From assembly GCA_905250075.1 (NCBI GenBank), contig CAJNOP010000024.1, forward strand, positions 1,519,883 through 1,583,882: DNA of 64,000 nt, given 5' to 3'. The stretch comes from Rotaria sp. Silwood1. Taxonomy: Eukaryota > Rotifera > Eurotatoria > Philodinida > Philodinidae. How positions within the stretch are numbered: position 1 is the stretch's first letter; each line of letters opens with the position of its first letter. Under the pieces are notes generated by a model. It saw nothing but the letters and a program-made list of their open reading frames with translations. It was not told the origin of the DNA and did no database searches. Below, one piece after another: positions 38,638 through 50,676 of this stretch. A program made the translations under genes and the position numbers.

Positions 38638-40868
38638 GACGCCCGATCTAACTCCAACAGGATTATATCGCTATGTATACATGAAAAGTCCGTAACCAAC
38701 CACCATATAAAGCACTACGGCTGGTAATTTGAAGAACTTTGAAGTTATATATCGTAATATATATCGAACATATAATAATCCGTGATATCAGAACTTTAGC
38801 AGTATTTGTAGTTTCATCGGACGACAACAGTTCTGCATTTGTATGCTATTTTACAGAACTCCGATTGACGTCATGGAACTCTGAAGGACTTTCAATGTAA
38901 GGATATTCTATATTCTTTTATACTTTCAAAACTAAACTCGCCTATTTCTCCCCGAATATATATTCATAATGGTAGAATGTTATGATATTAGAGAGTATAA
39001 AGGAAACAAGAGAATACTCTTTTAGATAGCTTAGTTAAATATAGAAGATCATACAAGCTATAATCTTTGTAAAAGTTCAAACGAATATACATGTATATAT
39101 CTGACAAAGTTGAGATTTATGCACAAATTAAACGAAGCTTAGTTAGAGACATCCACGTCTTACTGTATTCAAAGTTTGGTATCATCCGCCACGAAATGGC
39201 TTTGGGCAAGTCATAAACGGTTATTCCTCTTCGATCATCCGTCCTATACCATACTGGCTATATGATAGTATAAACCTGCTCTTGCAGTTAGTGTGTATGA
39301 GAAGCCATTTTGAGCTATGAAATCTAACATAAAGTAGACGAAAGACAGATGTATTATTCTTTCGTAAACAGAATTTTTAAGAGATCTAAAAAATCAAAAA
39401 TCATGAAATGTATATAATGCTGTTAAGTTTTGTTAAGATATTTTTTGACTCAGGAAAAAACAAAAGATATATTAACATATGTAGTTTCTACAGTAGCATA
39501 GTAACTGCCTTCTTGTGGAATTGTCTATTCCAAAAATTTAAAAATATTACATCACTTGTTCATGAAGATACTTTAGAAAATCATTTTTCGATATCAATAC
39601 TGGAGAAGTCATTGGTGCATACATAAATGAAAATGAATACTCTATCTAATAAGAGAAAAATCATGTAGGTACTCAAAGAATATTATTTCGTAGTTCTGTG
39701 TTCAATTAAAAATGAATCATGTACCTATGATATATAAGTTTTCTATCACCAACGAATTTATTATTATCATTATATGAAATGCATTGATCATATCATAGCA
39801 GAAATTACAAATTCCAATAAAATTTAATTATCATATCGAAACCTTTGATTTTGTTTCTAATTTATCTTATGTAATTGCAAGAAAATAAAAACAACTAAGA
39901 CAACATTCTCTTTTTTGATAGATTTTTCAACTTGATTTTTTTAACTAATGATATTCTTTGTTTAAAATAATTCAATTCCATTTATCAATGATCATTTGAA
40001 TTATATCATCGATTCATCTAACATACGTATATATAATATCTAAAGTCAACTTTTATATAACAATAGAACATTGAGAATATCTGACAAATTAAAAAATCAA
40101 CGTTGACTTGGCACAAACAAAAATCAGGCGTCATCATTTTGCGTTTGAATTATTACCTCATTGCAGGTTTCAGGTTTCAGATTTCGTTTACATCAAATAT
40201 ATCTATATATCTATATATACATATAATCAATGCGGATCGACTTTCCACAAAAAAAAAGAAGGTAAAACTTCAAGTTAAAATTATTGGTCAAAAAAAAAAG
40301 AAGAAGAAAACGAAATAATGAGACAGATTTCAATTTTATTTTTTTTTTATTCACACGATCTAACTAATCCTTTATACTCGATTGATTGGTAAATGACAGC
40401 AGATCGATGCAGAACAATAGACTAGCTAACAGACCATAATGTGTCTCTTATTACCACAATGAAAGCACGAATCAATCAAATAGAAACACGTTCGCCGCCG
40501 TCACCATCATGATTGTTTACTTCTAAATACACATATTCACTCACTAGTCGCCTGTCATCCGACTAATAGTTCATAGTGATTGTGCTCGTGGTAATGTTTG
40601 CTTACTGTTAATCGATACCCACCTTCTTCTTCTTCTTCTTCTAGTCTGTCTATAGAATGATGATCATTTAGATTTAAATATACATACGTGTGTTCAATGA
40701 TGATGAATATGTTATCATTAAAATTTAAATCTATATCGTTTTATACATAGACACTCTTCAAATGTTTCGATATATATAAGATGATTTTCTTTGCTGATGA
40801 TAACTTACCGCTCTTTACCTACTGCATATGTACTCACGCTCTTTTGAAAAGTATATCAAGAAGAGGTA

Positions 40869-40885
40869 GAGAGAGAGAGAGAGAG
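40869..40885. repeat. (GA)n microsatellite
   Basis: A perfect GA run of about eight units within AT-rich intergenic DNA upstream of HHEX. Confidence 0.8.
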
Positions 40886-41639
40886 CAAAAAAAAAGACTT
40901 ATGAATTGCAACTCAATAGAGTGTTTTTCAAACATATGTGATATTTATATAGATTACAAACAAGCAGGGATGTCGCGAAAAGAAAAAAGTGAAGGGGGAA
41001 AGGTGCAAGGAAATTTTTTGAGAACTGAAAAAGTGTGTGAATACTGAACTTTCTTTTTTCATTTTATAATCATTTGTTTTTAATAAAAAAAATACAATTT
41101 TGACAAAATGCGAGTACATCTCTACAAACAGAAAATCACTTTCGACAATGATGGATCTAGAAATTTAGTGAATGGGAACGATTCTAGTCACAAAAACTGC
41201 TTTCAAATCAAATTATAAGTCATATTGTCTTATTTTCAACTGAGAAAAATCGAGAAATAGTTTAGAACAAAAGTAACGATCACTCGTAGTATCCTCTATG
41301 TAAACTCGTCAAACTCTTGTTTCTTTCTCTGGACATCCTTGATTATAAATAACTGATCAGAATTATTTTTCTATGAATAACTTTCATTAAATCAAAAAAA
41401 AAGAAAAGAAATAATAAAACGTTTTTTTTTTTGTTGATCTTTCTCCGAAATATGTAATACATATATAGATCAATTTACATATCTATTTATTTATAATCTC
41501 AAAAGAAAAAAATACCTATAAAAAATATTTATTTTTATTGCAATAGAAAAGAAATCTATCAAAAAAAAAAGGAAAATTTTTTTCAATTATAAGAAAAAAT
41601 TGACATATTCTTTCGAAAATTTATTTTAATAACATATTC

Positions 41640-42050
41640 TATATAGATCTCTTGTCATTTCGCACATACTTCTACTTCACTCATTCGTTCGTCCTTCTAT
41701 ATCATATATATATATAAAGATGATTATATCCAATCGGAAATTTTTTTTTTTCTCTCTTTCTCTTACATTTCTATTCATTCAATCAAATTTAAGCTTGAAC
41801 TCTTCTCAACAAGTATCAATGTCCTCTTACTAATGCATTATGCTTCTCTCTTCTCTTCTCTTCTCATCATCACCTTTCTCTATTACGAGGCAAATAAAAC
41901 ATTTTATTCTCTCTCATTCACTCTTTACATCCCAAATACAACGACATCAGTGTGCGTAAATCGAGAGCAAACATCTCTCTATTATATACACCGATACACA
42001 CAAAAGCTTTCTCGTACTCGTATTGGCCTATTCATTTGTTGCACACACAT

Positions 42051-42081
<31 letters not shown>

Positions 42082-42232
42082 CACCTTTTCAACAACAACG
42101 ACAATTCTTTTACGAGATATTATCTCAACTTCTTCTTTTTCATTTTCTTTTTTTACTGTTACTGCCTATTTTCATTATTATATATTATATATCAAACGTA
42201 CGCTTGAATAAGATAAGACATACGACGAGACA
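41640..42232 (+). promoter_or_regulatory. Pyrimidine-rich 5' flank of the HHEX-like gene
   Basis: The 590 bases before the homeobox-gene ATG are markedly CT-rich on the plus strand (for example repeated TCTCTTCTCTTC near 41846-41866) and include an (AC)n(AT)n tract at 42042-42082. Open frames here are low-complexity artefacts. A promoter and 5' UTR are likely, but no start site can be placed. Confidence 0.35.
42042..42082. repeat. (AC)n(AT)n compound microsatellite
   Basis: About fifteen AC units, with one T interruption, run directly into five AT units in the 5' flank of the HHEX-like gene. Confidence 0.8.
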
Positions 42233-42332
42233 ATGAATTGCTCTGTGTATACACCATCTTTTTTATCATATAAAAATTCTCATTCACATCAATTATCATC
42301 ATTTCGTATTGATGATATATTAAAAACACCAA

Positions 42333-42364
<32 letters not shown>

Positions 42365-43822
42365 ATATCACCAACATTTATTGATCCTACAACACTTTGG
42401 TCATCATTTGCTTCACAAATTTTAGCTTATTCACCTGAACTCTTATCAATTTCAACAACAACAACATCACCATCAAATGATATTTCACAAACAATACCAA
42501 ATTTAATTTCACCACAAAAACATTTACATCATAGACATCAATATCATCCATATTTATCTGTATCTCGACATTCTCCAACAACAAAACTTCAACATGATAC
42601 AACAAATAAAAATAATTATCAACATACACTTTCACCATTATCAATTAAAGACAAAATACAACATCAACATATTGACCGGAATGGTATGTTCAAATATAGA
42701 TAAACTTCTCTCTTCTCAAAAAAAAAAACAAAATAAAAGGAAATGAACACATATGTTAAATTTTATCAAATAATGATTTCGGAAATGATGTTCATTGGTT
42801 AGAAATTTTTTTTTTCTTCTTTTTAACATTTCAAGGTTATTGTCCTTAATTTTGTTTATGAGAAAGAATAATCAATATATCATATTCACTCACTATCTTC
42901 TCTCGACATACATATATATATATATATTTGATAAAAATATAATTATGATGCTCTTGAACTTGCCATTCAATTCTCTCTTACTTTCGTAGTGTTGTTATTG
43001 TATGAAGAGTGATAAAAAAAAAAAAAGTAATATAACAACTAATGATCTATAAACAAGTTTACTGATATGTACTTTTCTCTTCTAAAATATAAATTTCATA
43101 GACGAGAAAAATCAATAGTATATGAGCTGATCATCATAGTGATGTTAGAAAAAAAAAAATTTTGATAATCCATTGAACAAGTGATGTGAGTGTTAAGTGC
43201 TTATCGACTTAATTCGTGTTAAAGGATAAATAATAAAAGTTTATTTTATTTTCTGTAAATAAAGATTGTCTATCATCAATGATTCCACCACCACCATCAT
43301 CTCATCATCATCAAGTACAACCACCAACAGCAGCATATTGGCCATATTTATATACACGTTGTAATCCTTCGTTAACAACAACAACAACAACAAATGTTTC
43401 ACGACGTAAAGGTGGTCAAATACGTTTTTCAGCTGAACAAAGTTTACAATTAGAAAAAAAATTTGAAATAAGTCAATATTTATCACCTGTTGAACGTAAA
43501 CAAATTGCTAAAACACTTCATTTAAGTGAAAGACAAGTGAGAATTTTTTTTTTTTGTTTTTTTATTGAAATTATTTTTTTTTAAATTATAGATTAAAACA
43601 TGGTTTCAAAATCGACGAGCTAAACATCGTCGATCAGCTGCAACAGTAACGAAAAAAGTATAAGAATTTATTTATTTTTTTTTTTTGTATTACATATATA
43701 TTTAGGATATTGATAAATCATGTTCATCACCACAACAAAGTGATGAAGAAGACGATGATGATGATATTGATGTAGAAGATAATGTTGATGAAGAACATGC
43801 AACATCATCGAATTCAAATTAA
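42233..43822 (+). CDS. HHEX: HHEX-like homeodomain transcription factor
   Basis: Four exons, 42233-42683, 43265-43536, 43592-43657 and 43706-43822, give 301 residues in phase. The N-terminus has an eh1-like repression motif, FRIDDIL, at about residues 25-31, equivalent to the Groucho/TLE-binding motif of HEX proteins. A run of ten Ser follows. The homeodomain (about residues 191-250) begins RRKGGQIRFSAEQSLQLEKK, continues with YLSPVERKQIAK and LSERQ, and ends IKTWFQNRRAKHRR. The KGG(Q)(I/V)RFS start and the LSP(V/P)ER segment are typical of HHEX. An intron splits helix 3 after Arg-Gln, a classic homeobox intron position. The tail is strongly acidic (DEEDDDDDIDVEDNVDEE). HHEX proteins repress transcription and pattern foregut and other endoderm-derived tissue in animals. 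Position 45 is Ile instead of the usual Val. Confidence 0.9.
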
Positions 43823-46411
43823 AATTTTCTTTATTTTTACGTTCCAATGTATTGAACACCAATCTTTCCTTTTCTTTTGTTTTTTTTTTCTTCTTTCGAA
43901 TATAGATAATAAAAAAAAAAAACTGAATTGAATTTTTTATGTACAAACAAAAAACTCATAATGAGACTTTTCAACCAATAGTTATACGTTTTCTAGTATA
44001 TTTGTCATATTATGTGATATATGCATTTATTCTGAAATGAATTCATATACATAGATAATACGTTATTATTGTAAAGAGTAGCCGATGGTTCCTTTATTAA
44101 GTTGAACTTTACTATTCATATGAATCTGAGTGTAGTGGAATATTTTTTTCGAACGAGTGATGCTTCTTGATCTTGAAAAATTTTCATTTTTTTCCCAGCA
44201 AAGTTCCAAATTTTTTTTTTATTGTTTTTACGCTTATTGGTTCCTAAGAAAAAAAAAAGCTAAACTCTACTGAAAGCTGATCATATTTAGCAAAAATTTT
44301 TCAATCGGTCTCATACAATTTGGTCTTGCACGTCTCTATTCGTGAGTCATCAAGCCTTTTCCAGGTGTTTCGGTCTCGAGGTACTGTACCGGAGCAAAGA
44401 ACCGGCATACTAATATTTACATTTACTTTCTATAATAAAATTTACTATGTGCGATTCATAATTGTTGTTGTTATTTGCTTTTGAAATTTGTTGAATTTTA
44501 AAAAGATAGTATTTGGAAATATATAATGTAATTTTAAGTTTTTGTTGTCAAATGGATTTTCTTATAAATTTTATTCGTTTAACTCCTTCGAACACTATAA
44601 TAGGTTAACATCGTTTTTTTTTCACTTATATTAAGAACAAATCTTTAACTTGATTTCATCGCATATAGTCTGTGTAAATAACATAATGTGATAAATTAAC
44701 ATGATGTCTTTTACACATATGTAAACAAATTCATAAGACTTTTCATTTCACACTTACACTTATTTTCATATAATCTTTTGTTATGAGTAACAGGAACATA
44801 AGATATAATGTAATGTGTGAGTACACTTTTCTTTCTTAAGTACACACTAGAGATAGAAGCTTACTATTTACAAACATATTTTTTTTATTATATCCAGTAG
44901 ATGTTTGTATTAAAACATAAAGAATGAGAAGAACAAAAAAAAAAAGAAAGAAAGATTTATTTATTGTTGAAGTGACATTTTATTTATGCATATCAGTAGT
45001 ACTAGTCTAGAATTCTTTATTATGATATTCGTATATGATATTGATTATTTCATGCTTATCAAGTTATTTATTATAATTTTATTATTTTAAATTATTCATG
45101 ATAAAATATAAACAAAAGCAATTTAATATTGTAGGTATCGATTAAAACAAAGAACTTTTCATTTTTGTTATTTTTTTCATATAATGAATGATAAATATTG
45201 TTTTATACTTAATTTACAAAAGAATGTCTCAGAAATGTCGAATTAGTTTGTGATCGAAATTATATTCAGACGATAGACTATGATGAAGAATCTGAAGGCT
45301 CGAGATAGCTTAGTAATCTGTATCGTTGTTCTTGAGATATTGAATTTTTTGACCGAACTTTATGGTCTCTTTCAAGTTACTATGGAAATAGAGTTTCGAT
45401 TTAAAACTTTGAACAAATGAATTTTTCAATAATATTAGTTCACTGTAATGATATCAATGGTTTTCATGCTTAACATCCGAAAATATCAACATACGAAGAA
45501 AGTTTTCATCATTCATATCTCAATGTAGGACATACAAAAATGAGTAGAACTTTCTCAATGAATTGTTTGACACATAGGAACATTCTTTTGTGAGTATATT
45601 AATGAAATGAAACTTTATTCTAGTACTAGACAAAAGCATAATAGTGTATTATGACACATCTTTCAATAGATTTTACTATGATCAGTAAAACCTTCAAACT
45701 AATCGATATTATCGAACATTGAATGGTCTAAAAGACATTTAGAACATCCTCTTTCTCCAAATTTCTAACGAATGGTTTGACTAAAAGTTTTGAAACTATC
45801 GGCGTAGTTAAATATTAACTAGTAGAGCAAAATTTGTCATTGAGGCAGAAGTCCCAAATGCTTCCTCCTATGAGACATAGGAAACACAAGGATCAAAAAT
45901 GATCTGAAGTTTTCTCTCAACCGCAAACAGTCAGGTTTTTTGTAACAACTATGACCAGTTTGGATGTATACTGTGTTGATTTTAGTTGTTACGCAAAAAG
46001 TTCAAAAATTGATTATTGAGAAAAACGCGAAACAATGTATAGTTTTCGCTAATTAGATTTTACGAATTTTTCCATGTGTTGAATGCCAAAACGACATTAC
46101 GTCAGATTATAGAATAGCCAGAAAAAAATTTGTTATTTACAGGAAAATTTCTTATTACGATAATGTCAATCAGATATTAGTCTATTAGTTTGTTTTATTT
46201 TTTTGAAATGTTTTCCTTATCGTTGGCTTTTATTAATTAATGAATAAGTTAAAAAAAAGAGATTTATTTGTTGATATTCAAAACAATATATAAATTGATT
46301 AAACAAATATAGTAAAAAAAAATCGTTTTATATCCATTGTTAGTCGATAGAATAAAAAATTATACATGTATACATATATATAAATAAACAAGTTCAAAAT
46401 AGTAATAAGTT
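43823..46411. other. Intergenic, no gene seen
   Basis: About 2.6 kb between the HHEX-like gene and the 3' end of the DD3-3-like gene, which converge. The HHEX poly(A) signal lies at its left edge. The rest is AT-rich with no supported exons or recognised repeats. Confidence 0.55.
43908..43913 (+). terminator. Poly(A) signal of the HHEX-like gene
   Basis: AATAAA followed by an A run, 86 bases after the stop codon. Confidence 0.5.
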
Positions 46412-49400
46412 CTATGTTACGATTAATGTTCCTTTTTGAGCACGATTACTAAAATTATTATTTCTTGTACACATCATATGATATGTACCTGGTTTGACTT
46501 GTAAAAGTGCACCTAAAATAAACTAATAGATGAGAAACAAAAATAAAAAGGAAATAAAAATCCAAAACCTTCAAATGAAGCTGAAGCTACATTAAGAAGA
46601 CTATCTAATTTTGTTGTTTGCGTTTCAAGTGTATATGGATTATTAATTCCAGTACAATCAACTGCACGTTTACAACTAAAATTTTCAATATTAAAACAAT
46701 AAAATAAGTAATCCTAGAGAGTAAAAATAACAAACCGATAGTAACCAGATGATGCAAAATAAAGAGCAAGATCATCTTTATGAATATTATCATTTGATTT
46801 ACCCATTGGACTCCAACGTACTTTGACATTTTTCCAAAATGTTGTTTGTTCATATGGATATGGATAATTTTCATCACGATCTCGAATTTCTACGAGATTC
46901 GATCGATCAGTTCCTATTTAAAAATAAATAAATAATTATTAAATTTTTTTTTTTTTAATTTTACAAACCATGATTTCCTTGTCCATCAGCATTTGCTTGT
47001 CCATCAGAAGGACCAAGATTATTATGTGTATTTGAACCTAGATTTAAGTTATGGATAGTAACTAAGAACAAAAAAAAAAGAATACAAAATATTTAATATT
47101 CTACCTGTCCATTGTATATGAATAAGATCATTTTGATTAATTTGAAGATTTCTTGGTGTAAAATCATATTCAACAGCTGGATATGTTTGAACAATATTTC
47201 CACGTTTACCTAACATATTCCAATTATAAATATTTTCATTATCATTTATACCATCTAGATTTAAAGAAAAAAAAAAAACAATAATTAAAAAGTTTTGCAA
47301 ATAAAATTTTTTTTTTTACTTGGTCTTGGTAAAATTTCGAATATATGTGTTCGATCTTGAAATGTTCGACCAGTTTGATCAGTATTTAAATTAATTTGTA
47401 ATCGAATACCATCATCAACAACAACAATAGGATCATTTTTTACAGGTGATTTAGCTCTAATATAAGTGAATTTTCTTTTTCAATAGAATTTAAAACAAAA
47501 AAAAAAGAGAAATATATTTACCCATTACTAGCTGAATTAATATTATATAAATTATAATCAAATGTTGAAATATTATAACGAATTCGAGCTATACATCGTT
47601 TAACTTTATTCGATGGAAAACTTGGTATAATCCAATCATATGATAATGGTTCAGCATCAGACTTTAATCCAAGATAATTTGATCGTGACCAAGGAGCTTG
47701 AAGACATGATGGACTTTGTTGAGAATGAAGCACAAGACATTCTTCTTTGACAGTCATTGTATCATGAGGAACTTAAGAAATAAATTGATTGTTTTTTTTG
47801 TTCTTAGTTTAAAAAAATATTCTACACTCACTTGCCCATTTGTATTGATATCGACTATTTGAAGCTTTTTCACATGATGCTTGTGTTGTATATCCTAAAA
47901 AAAAAGAATGAAGAATGGAGAAAATTTTCTTTTTATTGGGAAAAATTTATTCTTACCTGGAGCTTTTTCAAGATAGGAATATAATAATAACCATTTACCA
48001 CCATGCGATGTACAATTTACTTCATTATTAAATTTTGTTGATGTTCGTACATTATTTTTAGTTTCAATACAATCATATCGAGGTTTGATATTAAAACTTT
48101 CCTGTTGATAAAAACTAAAATTTAATCAATTAACAATTAATTTTCTACAATATTCAACTTAATACTCACCTACACCTACTGATATTACTTGTTAAAATAG
48201 CTATATCAGTCCATGGACTAGTATAAGGCCAATAATCCCGTTCTTCAGGACATTCATAACCATATTTCGTACCTGCCTTATCTTGTCGAGTATAAATAGC
48301 TGTATCACCTTGTAATTTTTGATCAGCTGTAAAAAGACCTATAAGAAAATCAATGAAAAACTCCTTTCTAATATTTCAAATACATATATGAAATAAACCT
48401 TTATTTCGTTCACGATTATAACATCGATCATAATAATTCCATGATTCATGAAGTCGACGTGTTGTTTGAACATCAGCTGTTTTACCAGCAATATCCGATG
48501 TTTTGTCTGATGTATATGTTTGAGATGGTGTTTCGACACCATTACGAAATTTATCTAAGAAAAAAATTTTTTTTTTAAAATAATATTTTTTTTTTTCTAT
48601 AAAATTTTCTATATTACCAAGATCATTTTCTTTCATATCACCACCTTGACACATATATTGAAGAATAATATCGCATGTTTGTTTTGTTGGATTTGTTTCT
48701 TCATTACCACCACAACCATGTTGATTTGTCCAAACAAAACGTAATATTGTCTTACCGATTGCACCACTTTGAAAGAATTTCTATTGGAAAACAAAAATAA
48801 AAAAAAATTTTAAACTACTTTTCTAGTAAAGTTTTAAATATGGTGTTAGTGCAACGTTGATACCAGAACTCCGAATGGGATAGGACGAAGAATTCGTCCC
48901 ATGGGATAACTCGTTTTGTCCCATCCCATGGGAAAAATCATATTATAAAAAGACTTTCTGAAAATTTAGAGTCAATTTCTGTGTCTTCTTCATTCAATTA
49001 TCGCAGCTCTCTCCATGCATGTATGTTTAGACCAGTTTATTTGATATTAAATTTGTATACTAATCATATATACGTATATTCGAATGGATCCTGATTTTTC
49101 TAAAATCATTGTAGACTTAATAAAAAACAAAAATTTGCCTTTTAGATTTAAGAAGCTCTTTCATTAAAGTGCTTTTTTTTATTCATGCAATCAGTAGCTA
49201 CGCGATAGTCTATTAAAAATATACTCTATTATGAAATATAGAACTTTGTTAAAACAGTTTTAAGTCTTTTTATGCACTTGGAAAAAAAGATTGAAATATT
49301 TTTTATGAAAAATAGTAGAAAAAACCAGTAACGAAAGTATTTGTTTTTAAGGAATAAGATCAACAATTAGAATATAGTAAATTCTATTATTCAGTACTAG

Positions 49401-50354
49401 CAGAAAGTATTGGTTGAAACCATATTTCAATCAAAACAGCTTGGATTTTTTTCATGATAAAGAGAAGAAAAAATTCCTGATTGATACACTTTTGAAATTT
49501 TGTGTCAAAGTTTCTAGAAACAGAATGAAAAGGTATTATGATGAGTCATAAATAGAATTTCTTTTCTTTCACATATTAGGAAGTATTTTTATTTAGAATT
49601 TTGTCGGAATATTTATTTTAATCAATTTGAGATTTATTATTTCAATGAACATATATGAAAACTCTTTGTTTGTAGCATTTTCAATAAAAGGATTATTACT
49701 TGACTCGAAAGATTCATAAGAACAAATCTTGTTAGATGTCTAATAGTCTCAGAAAGACATGTTTATAAGTCCAAAATGAGTTCAAACAACGGATTTCGCT
49801 TCAGATTACTTCCTCATAAAAAACACAATCATTTATTTTTCTTTTTTTGTACTTTTCATTCAGTATTTCTTATCATGACAGTCTGCCCTTGTCAGTCTCA
49901 ATCAATGAATCATTATATTACATCGAAAATATGTATTCTATTCATGTACTTCATAAATACTAGTTTCTTATTAAGAAAAAGATGAGTCATAAAAATAAAA
50001 AGTAATAACTTATTGTTTGCTCACATCAATATTTGAACATTAAATTATTAACAATTGAAATTCAATTTAAAATATTGATATTAACAAATAAAAACAAATT
50101 TCTTTTATTTTTATACATTTTAAACTTACAAGATAATATTGAAGTGAAGCATCTGTTCCATATGATTGATTCGTTGCATCTGGAACATTATAACCACCTT
50201 TATTATTATTTTGAGAATCAAATGCATTTTGAGCATTTGCACGATTTGCTGTATTTTCATTAACACGATTATTTGAACCCGGTGGAAAATGCAAATAAAT
50301 ATCAGCATTAATAACTGATATAATTAAAAAAATACCAAAATAAAATCGACTCAT
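46412..50354 (-). CDS. Secreted DD3-3-like protein
   Basis: Thirteen exons, transcript order: 50130-50354, 48618-48780, 48399-48554, 48170-48338, 47957-48114, 47832-47894, 47522-47771, 47320-47456, 47105-47254, 46969-47037, 46736-46913, 46569-46675, 46412-46512. They give about 641 residues. A signal peptide ([17 protein letters not shown]) precedes [20 protein letters not shown] and [13 protein letters not shown], the hallmark start of the Dictyostelium DD3-3 family. The body is Cys-rich, with [19 protein letters not shown], and [10 protein letters not shown] motifs. The C-terminus has [20 protein letters not shown], also a family signature and cupredoxin-like in character. An extracellular or membrane-associated location is inferred; the molecular function of the family is not established as far as I know. 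Two junctions (acceptors at 48114 and 46675) were chosen over nearby AGs because only they keep the conserved frame. The start codon lies 322 bp from the divergent Mondo start. Confidence 0.85.
48873..48932. repeat. Short palindromic repeat fragment in a DD3-3-like intron
   Basis: The region contains GGACGAA-GAA-TTCGTCC (a 7-bp-stem palindrome) and two copies of CCCATGGGA, all denser in G+C than the surrounding 1.35-kb intron 48781-50129. It looks like a repeat remnant; no termini were identified. Confidence 0.4.
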
Positions 50355-50676
50355 TCCTAATTCGATCGAAAACAAAACAAAAAAAATTCATCATGATATA
50401 TTTAATGATTCATAAGAAAAAAAATTTTTTCTTTTTCAATTGGTCTTAAATAAGACCCATTATAAAACATATGATTGATGTCGCTCTGATCGTAATTACT
50501 TATAAAAGACAATCTGATAAGCTAATCTTCATAGGGAAGCTATCGTAGGCAATATTACCTATCTTTCTCTTGTATTTTGTTTGTTTAACATTGAATTGAA
50601 AGAGACAAACAAACACATACACCTTCCTATTATTTCTATTGAAAAACAAGCAAAAAAAAAAAGAAAATTTTTTTTC
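50355..50676. promoter_or_regulatory. Divergent promoter between DD3-3-like gene and Mondo
   Basis: 322 bp separate the two opposing start codons, so the two genes probably share or abut promoters. On the DD3-3 side an acceptor-like AG lies two bases before the ATG. A CATATG E-box occurs at about 50468-50473. No other motif can be assigned by eye. Confidence 0.45.

Larger units (their letters stand above)
37134..42232. other. Intergenic between SEC61-gamma and HHEX
   Basis: About 5.1 kb separating the two divergently oriented starts; it may hold regulatory DNA of the homeobox gene. It contains a miniature hAT-like element at 38502-38637, a CTT run near 40622-40642, a GA run at 40869-40885 and a pyrimidine-rich region from about 41640 to the HHEX start. 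No supported exon was found. Confidence 0.55.

Noticed and set aside
41833..42236. Three overlapping plus-strand open frames upstream of HHEX
   Set aside because: Produced by CT-rich and AC/AT dinucleotide sequence; the peptides are low complexity and match no family.
48102..48103. Alternative acceptor AG for the fifth exon of the DD3-3-like gene
   Set aside because: It shifts the frame; the acceptor 13 bases upstream keeps the conserved [11 protein letters not shown] frame.
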